NCBI GenBank assembly: GCA_051657715.1
Contig: JBOFLF010000015.1
Coordinates: 30,590 to 94,589, forward strand
Reading direction: 5' to 3'
DNA from: JBOFBH01 sp051657715
GTDB lineage: Bacteria > Actinomycetota > Actinomycetes > Actinomycetales > Angustibacteraceae
DNA: 64,000 bases
The translations under genes and the position numbers were made by a program. The number at the start of each line of letters is the position of its first letter. The first letter of the stretch is position 1. Of this stretch, positions 59,942-64,000 are shown in pieces. Below the pieces are notes generated by a model, which saw only the letters and a list, made by a program, of their open reading frames with translations, ran no database searches and had not been told where the DNA came from.

Positions 59942-61831
59942 TCAGGCCCGGCGGTGGCGAGCTCGCGTCTTCTCCCGGTCCGTCGCGGACAGCTGAACCA
60001 TCCGGATGCGGATCGCCTCTGGGGTCACCTCGACACACTCATCGTCCCGGCAGTACTCCAGGGACTGCTCCAACGACAGCGCACGTGGCGGGACCAGCCG
60101 CTCCAGCTCGTCGGCGTTGGACCTGACGTTGGTCTGCTTCTTCTGTTTGGTGATGTTGACGTCCAGGTCGTCGGCTCGGGAGTTCTCCCCCACCACCATC
60201 CCCTCGTACACCTCGGTCCCGGGTCCGACGAAGAGGGTGCCGCGCTCCTGCAGTCCGGCGATGGCGTACGAGGTCGCGGCACCCGTCCGGTCGGCCACCA
60301 ACGAGCCCGTGGGGCGGGTGCGCAACGGGCCGAACCATGGCTCGTACCGCTCGAAGACGTGGTGTGCGATCCCGGTCCCGCGGGTGTCGGTGAGGAACTC
60401 GGTGCGGAAGCCGATCAACCCGCGCGAGGGCACCAGGAACTCCATCCGCACCCAGCCGGTGCCGTGGTTGGTCATCTGCTCCATCCGGCCCTTGCGGACG
60501 GCAAGCACCTGGGTGATCGCCCCGAGGTACTCCTCGGGTGCGTCGATGGTGAGCCGTTCCACCGGCTCGTGCAGCTGGCCGTCCACCTTGCGGGTGATCA
60601 CCTGCGGCTTGCCGACGGTCAGCTCGAAACCCTCGCGGCGCATCTGCTCGACCAGGATCGCCAGCGCCAGCTCGCCGCGGCCCTGGACCTGCCAGGAATC
60701 CGGCCGCTCGGTGGGCAGGACCCGGATGGAGACGTTGCCCACCAGCTCGCGGTCCAACCGGTCCTTGACCAGCCTGGCGGTGACCTTGGCTCCCTTGGCT
60801 CGGCCGGCCATCGGCGCGGTGTTGGTGCCGATGGTCATCGAGATGGCCGGCTCGTCGACTGTGATCAGCGGCAACGGGCGCGGGTCGTCGGGGTCGGCGA
60901 GGGTCTCGCCGATGCTGATCTGCGGGATGCCGGCGACCGCGATCAGGTCACCGGGACCGGCCTGCTCGGCCGGCACCCGCTCCAGCGCCTGGGTGATCAG
61001 CAGCTCGCTGACCCGGACCCGTTCGCGACCGCCGTCGGCTCGGCACCAGAGAACCTGCTGACCCTTGCGGATCGTCCCGTGGTGCACCCGGCACAGCGCG
61101 ATCCGGCCGAGGAACGGTGACGCGTCCAGGTTGGTGACCTGTGCCTGCAGCGGCGCCGCATCGTCGTAGGACGGTGGTGGCACATGGTTCAGGATCGTGG
61201 CGAACAGCGGCTCCAGGTCTGGCGAGTCGGGTTGCCCGCCGTCGTCCGGCCGGGTGAGCGAGGCTCGCCCGGCCCGAGCCGAGGCGTAGATGATCGGGAA
61301 CTCGATCTGGTCCTCGGTGGCGTCCAGGTCCAAGAAAAGGTCGTAGGTCTCGTCGACCACCTCGGCGATCCGGGCGTCGTGCCGGTCCACCTTGTTGACC
61401 ACAAGGATCACCGGCAGTCGAGCGGCGAGCGCCTTGCGCAGCACGAATCGGGTCTGCGGTAGCGGCCCCTCGCTGGCATCGATCAGCAGGCAGACCGCGT
61501 CCACCATCGACAGACCGCGCTCCACTTCGCCCCCGAAGTCGGCGTGCCCCGGAGTGTCGACGATGTTGATGGTGATCCCGTCCGCCAGACCTGCCGCGGC
61601 AGCGGCCGGACCGCGGTACTGGATGCCGGTGTTCTTGGCCAGGATCGTGATGCCCTTCTCCCGCTCCAGGTCGCCGGAGTCCAGGACCCGCTCGGTGACT
61701 GCGTCGCGGCGCTGGTGCTCGGCGAAGGCGCCGGACTGCCAGAGCATCGCGTCGACCAACGTCGTCTTGCCGTGGTCGACGTGGGCGACGATGGCGACGT
61801 TGCGTACGTCGTCGCGGGTACGCACGGGCAT
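59942..61831 (-). CDS. typA: TypA/BipA translational GTPase
   Basis: This 629-residue GTPase has G1 A-H-V-D-H-G-K-T-T near residue 16, the G2 region with G-I-T-I, G3 D-T-P-G-H near 92, G4 N-K-V-D near 145, and C-terminal EF-G-like domains ending in the family tail (Q-K-K-Q-T-N-V-R-S, R-A-L-S-L-E-Q-S-L-E-Y). TypA binds the ribosome and helps 50S assembly and stress translation. It corresponds to Rv1165 in the mycobacterial order before mshB. ATG 61831 matches the family N-terminus (M-P-V-R-T-R). Confidence 0.96.
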   Translation of the reverse strand: MPVRTRDDVRNVAIVAHVDHGKTTLVDAMLWQSGAFAEHQRRDAVTERVLDSGDLEREKGITILAKNTGIQYRGPAAAAAGLADGITINIVDTPGHADFGGEVERGLSMVDAVCLLIDASEGPLPQTRFVLRKALAARLPVILVVNKVDRHDARIAEVVDETYDLFLDLDATEDQIEFPIIYASARAGRASLTRPDDGGQPDSPDLEPLFATILNHVPPPSYDDAAPLQAQVTNLDASPFLGRIALCRVHHGTIRKGQQVLWCRADGGRERVRVSELLITQALERVPAEQAGPGDLIAVAGIPQISIGETLADPDDPRPLPLITVDEPAISMTIGTNTAPMAGRAKGAKVTARLVKDRLDRELVGNVSIRVLPTERPDSWQVQGRGELALAILVEQMRREGFELTVGKPQVITRKVDGQLHEPVERLTIDAPEEYLGAITQVLAVRKGRMEQMTNHGTGWVRMEFLVPSRGLIGFRTEFLTDTRGTGIAHHVFERYEPWFGPLRTRPTGSLVADRTGAATSYAIAGLQERGTLFVGPGTEVYEGMVVGENSRADDLDVNITKQKKQTNVRSNADELERLVPPRALSLEQSLEYCRDDECVEVTPEAIRIRMVQLSATDREKTRARHRRA

Positions 61832-62029
61832 GGCGGAATCCTTCGCAGATGGGTGGCGGTGTGTGCAGTCTACGGACCCGTCGTCACAGCGGTCCGATGC
61901 CGACCCTGCCCCAGCCGCCCCTCACGGACCGGCGCGTCCTCCTTGCGGTGAGCCATCACGGCCGGCACAGTTCAGCCCAAATCCCCTCAGCTTCGTCCCG
62001 TCGGCGAGCCCGCCATCTCGGAGGAACGC

Positions 62030-63703
62030 ATGCCACGTCGCTACGCCCCCGTATCGCTCGTCGCAGGTCTTGCGGTGATCGGCGTCGGCCTGAGCACTCA
62101 GGCCTACGCGTCGACGCCACTCCCCACGTCGGTCATGGCGACCTCGTCTGGGGCGACCTCGTCTGGGGCGACCTCGTCTGGGGCGACCTCGTCTGGGGCA
62201 ACCTCGTCTGGGGCGACCGGCCAGATCGACCCCATCGACTGGCGGCCCTGCCGGGACCCGCGGCTGCGCGACCTGCAGTGCGGCTCACTCGACGTCCCGC
62301 TCGATCACGACGACCTCGGCGGGCCGACCATCACCCTGGCCCTGTCCCGCGCCCGGCACACCGTGCCAGACGCCGACTACCAGGGCGTGATGCTGACCAA
62401 TCCGGGCGGGCCCGGTGGCTCCGGGCTGGGCCTGGCACGGCTCGGCGACGTCGTCCCGAAGCAGGCCGGCGGGGCGTACGACTGGATCGGTTTCGACCCC
62501 CGCGGCGTCGGGGCCAGCGAGCCTGCGCTCAGCTGCCAGCCAAACTACGCGCGGGCGAACCGACCGGACTACCGACCGCGCAACCGGGCGATCGAGACCA
62601 ACTGGTTGACGCGAACCGCCCGCTACGCATCAGCCTGCGGCCAAGCAGGTGGGGCGCTGCTGGACCACCTGTCGACGATCGACGTCGCGCGGGACGTCGA
62701 TCTCATCCGCCAGGCATTGGGCCAGCAGCGGATCAACTACTTCGGCTTCTCGTACGGCACCTACCTGGGACAGGTCTACGCGACGATGTTCCCCAGCCGA
62801 GTCCGGCGGATGGTGTTCGACGGCACGATTAACCCCGAACGTGTGTGGTACCAGGCGAACCTGGACCAGAACCTCGCCTTCGACCTAGTGGCCAACCGGT
62901 TCTTCGACTGGGTCGCGCGCCACGACGCCACCTATCGCCTCGGCCGTGACCGACGTGAGGTCCGGCGCCAGTGGTATGACCAGCTCGACCATCTCGCGCA
63001 GTCCCCGGCGGGCGGCCGGATCGGCCCGGCGGAATGGTCCGATCTCTTCGTCGGCGCCGGCTACGCCCAGGCCGCGTGGCCAGCAACCGCTGCGCTGTTC
63101 TCGGCGTGGGTCAACGACGGCGACGCTCAAGCACTCGTCGATGCATACGGCTCGGCCGGCAGCGACAACGGCTATGCCATGTACCTGGCCGTGCAATGCA
63201 CCGACGCGCCGTGGCCACCGCGGTGGTCCACCTGGCGCGCGGACGCGGTTCGCCAGGCCCGCACCGCGCCGTTCCTCACCTGGGCCAACACCTGGTACAA
63301 CGCGCCGTGCCTGACCTGGCCGGCCAAGGCCGGCGTGCCGGTGAACATCGACGGCAGGCGGGTGCCGCCGATCCTGATGATCAACCAGACCCTGGACGCC
63401 GCCACCCCCTACCCGGGCAGCCTCGAGGTCCGCGACCGGTTCCCGCGGGCTCGGTTGATCGCCGAGCCGGGGGGGACGACCCACTCCGGCTCGTTGAGCG
63501 GCAACGCCTGCGTCGACAACAGGATCGCGGACTACCTGGCCACCGGCCGGCTCCCGGCTCGCCGTCCAGGCATCGGCCCGGACGTGCGCTGCCGGCCGCT
63601 GCCTGAGCCGAAACCTGCCACCGCCGCCCGTGATGCGACGACGCCCCCGGCCGCGACCACCCGCACCCGGTTGTCCGGGCTGACCGGCCATCTCGCCAGA
63701 TGA
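62030..63703 (+). CDS. Secreted alpha/beta hydrolase, tripeptidyl-aminopeptidase-like
   Basis: This 557-residue exported serine hydrolase has a signal peptide (V-S-L-V-A-G-L-A-V-I-G-V-G-L, cleaved near A-Y-A-S), a Ser/Gly/Ala/Thr repeat linker (about 38-63) and an alpha/beta-hydrolase domain. That domain has N-P-G-G-P-G-G-S-G, G-F-D-P-R-G-V-G and the nucleophile elbow G-F-S241-Y-G-T-Y. The C-terminal TAP-like lid region carries the catalytic Asp (T-L-D-A-A-T-P) and His (G-T-T-H-S-G). Relatives (Streptomyces Tap, SlpD/E) cleave tripeptides or other amides outside the cell. GGAGGAA precedes ATG 62030. The gene overlaps the next by four bases. Confidence 0.9.
   Translation: MPRRYAPVSLVAGLAVIGVGLSTQAYASTPLPTSVMATSSGATSSGATSSGATSSGATSSGATGQIDPIDWRPCRDPRLRDLQCGSLDVPLDHDDLGGPTITLALSRARHTVPDADYQGVMLTNPGGPGGSGLGLARLGDVVPKQAGGAYDWIGFDPRGVGASEPALSCQPNYARANRPDYRPRNRAIETNWLTRTARYASACGQAGGALLDHLSTIDVARDVDLIRQALGQQRINYFGFSYGTYLGQVYATMFPSRVRRMVFDGTINPERVWYQANLDQNLAFDLVANRFFDWVARHDATYRLGRDRREVRRQWYDQLDHLAQSPAGGRIGPAEWSDLFVGAGYAQAAWPATAALFSAWVNDGDAQALVDAYGSAGSDNGYAMYLAVQCTDAPWPPRWSTWRADAVRQARTAPFLTWANTWYNAPCLTWPAKAGVPVNIDGRRVPPILMINQTLDAATPYPGSLEVRDRFPRARLIAEPGGTTHSGSLSGNACVDNRIADYLATGRLPARRPGIGPDVRCRPLPEPKPATAARDATTPPAATTRTRLSGLTGHLAR
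62138..62212. repeat. Five 15-base tandem repeats in the Tap-like gene
   Basis: GCGACCTCGTCTGGG starts at 62138, 62153, 62168, 62183 and 62198 (the fourth-to-fifth junction reads GCAACC). They encode A-T-S-S-G pentads between signal peptide and hydrolase domain. Confidence 0.97.
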
Positions 63704-64000
63704 GCACTCGGGAGCGTTTCCGGCGGCTGCACCAGGACGGCACGTTCGTCATCCCCAACCCGTGGGACGTCGGGTCGGCTCAGCTGCTCCAGCACCTCGG
63801 ATTCCCGGCCTTGGCGACCACCAGCGCGGGTCTGGCTGCCCGGCTCGGGCGACGCGACCAGCAGGTCCGGGTGGACGAGCTAGTCGAGCATGTCCGCGAG
63901 CTCACCGCCGCCGTCGGCGTCCCGGTCAGCGTCGACGCCGAGCGAGGCTACGGAGCCGACCCGGACGATGTCGCCCGTACCGTGGAGGCACTCGCGAACG
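63700..64000 (+). CDS. PEP mutase/isocitrate lyase-family protein, 5' part (runs off window)
   Basis: ATG 63700 overlaps the preceding stop (ATGA), and the frame stays open to the last base, giving about 100 visible residues. The N-terminus (F-V-I-P-N-P-W-D-V-G-S-A-Q-L-L, L-A-T-T-S-A-G-L-A, V-S-V-D-A-E-R-G-Y-G) is characteristic of the phosphoenolpyruvate mutase/isocitrate lyase superfamily. The V-D-A-E-R-G-Y-G loop contains the Mg2+-binding acidic residues and a G-Y-G typical of oxaloacetate decarboxylase/2-methylisocitrate lyase-like subfamilies. Which reaction it performs cannot be told without the rest. Confidence 0.8.
   Translation, partial: MSTRERFRRLHQDGTFVIPNPWDVGSAQLLQHLGFPALATTSAGLAARLGRRDQQVRVDELVEHVRELTAAVGVPVSVDAERGYGADPDDVARTVEALAN

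Noticed and set aside
62138..62212. In another frame the Tap repeat encodes G-D-L-V-W repeats that resemble W-G-D-rich tails of some secreted proteases
   Set aside because: That frame has no signal peptide or hydrolase domain, whereas the chosen frame carries both; the resemblance follows from the 15-base repeat read out of phase.

Overview
The window is one strand-mixed stretch of a high-GC actinobacterial chromosome, cut from a longer contig: the first gene is missing its 5' end and the last its 3' end. The lineage is inferred from WhiB1, PdtaS, DUF3117, mycothiol synthesis (MshB), a type VII secretion-like ATPase, the very large NAD-glutamate dehydrogenase and the actinobacterial form of DapD. 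Genus is not resolvable from the sequence. Many genes fall in the order familiar from Mycobacterium tuberculosis: whiB1-pdtaS, and a separate backbone running typA, mshB, fdxC, aminotransferase, dapD, LOG protein, DivIVA-like, tagA, DUF3117, O-methyltransferase, sigE, rseA, tatB, mrp, general-stress protein, MgtE-like (homologies from memory, not searched).

Layout. 1-3.3 kb: tail of an EccC-like ATPase, a UPF0016 cation exporter, a small membrane protein and whiB1. 3.4-11.1 kb (minus): kynA, NAD-gdh, pdtaS. 11.2-17.3 kb: DUF2505 protein, two vapBC modules, an aminopeptidase P, a DUF6636-like protein, a general-stress membrane protein and Dps. 17.4-22.8 kb (plus): MgtE-N/CBS protein, DUF1003 protein, an orphan PilB/GspE ATPase with extra zinc ribbons, and mrp. 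22.9-27.3 kb: a Cys-rich secreted protein, then tatB-rseA-sigE (minus) divergent from an O-methyltransferase. 27.4-33.4 kb: leucyl aminopeptidase, DUF3117, enoyl-CoA hydratase, and a four-gene operon (DivIVA-like, SRPBCC, tag, PIG-V-like). 33.5-41.6 kb: LOG protein, a DNA methyltransferase with a frameshifted partner gene, dapD, a lysozyme-like secreted protein, citrate synthase, dapC-like and ferredoxin. 41.7-50.2 kb: GNAT and flavin reductase, then two cobalamin riboswitches, one before metE and one before nrdAB. 50.3-61.8 kb (minus): FtsH-like protease, mshB, a complete dipeptide/oligopeptide ABC operon and typA. 62-64 kb: exported tripeptidyl-aminopeptidase-like hydrolase and the start of a PEP mutase/isocitrate lyase-family gene.

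How it works together. The clearest regulatory unit is B12 economy: B12-independent methionine synthase and the B12-independent class Ia ribonucleotide reductase each sit behind their own cobalamin riboswitch, so both are expected to be off when B12 is plentiful. SigE, its zinc anti-sigma factor and TatB form an envelope-stress block with a candidate self-activated promoter. DapD and the DapC-like enzyme feed lysine and meso-diaminopimelate synthesis.

The most unusual features are: (i) short tandem duplications that recur in and beside unrelated genes (KynA, aminopeptidase P, DapC, the Tap-like hydrolase, MshB, FtsH-like, GDH, and the 3' ends of the GNAT, pepA and ftsH-like genes); (ii) a methyltransferase coupled to a gene broken by two compensating frameshifts, a possible decaying restriction-modification pair; (iii) two vapBC modules sharing an almost identical apparently leaderless promoter; (iv) the zinc-ribbon-tailed orphan PilB.
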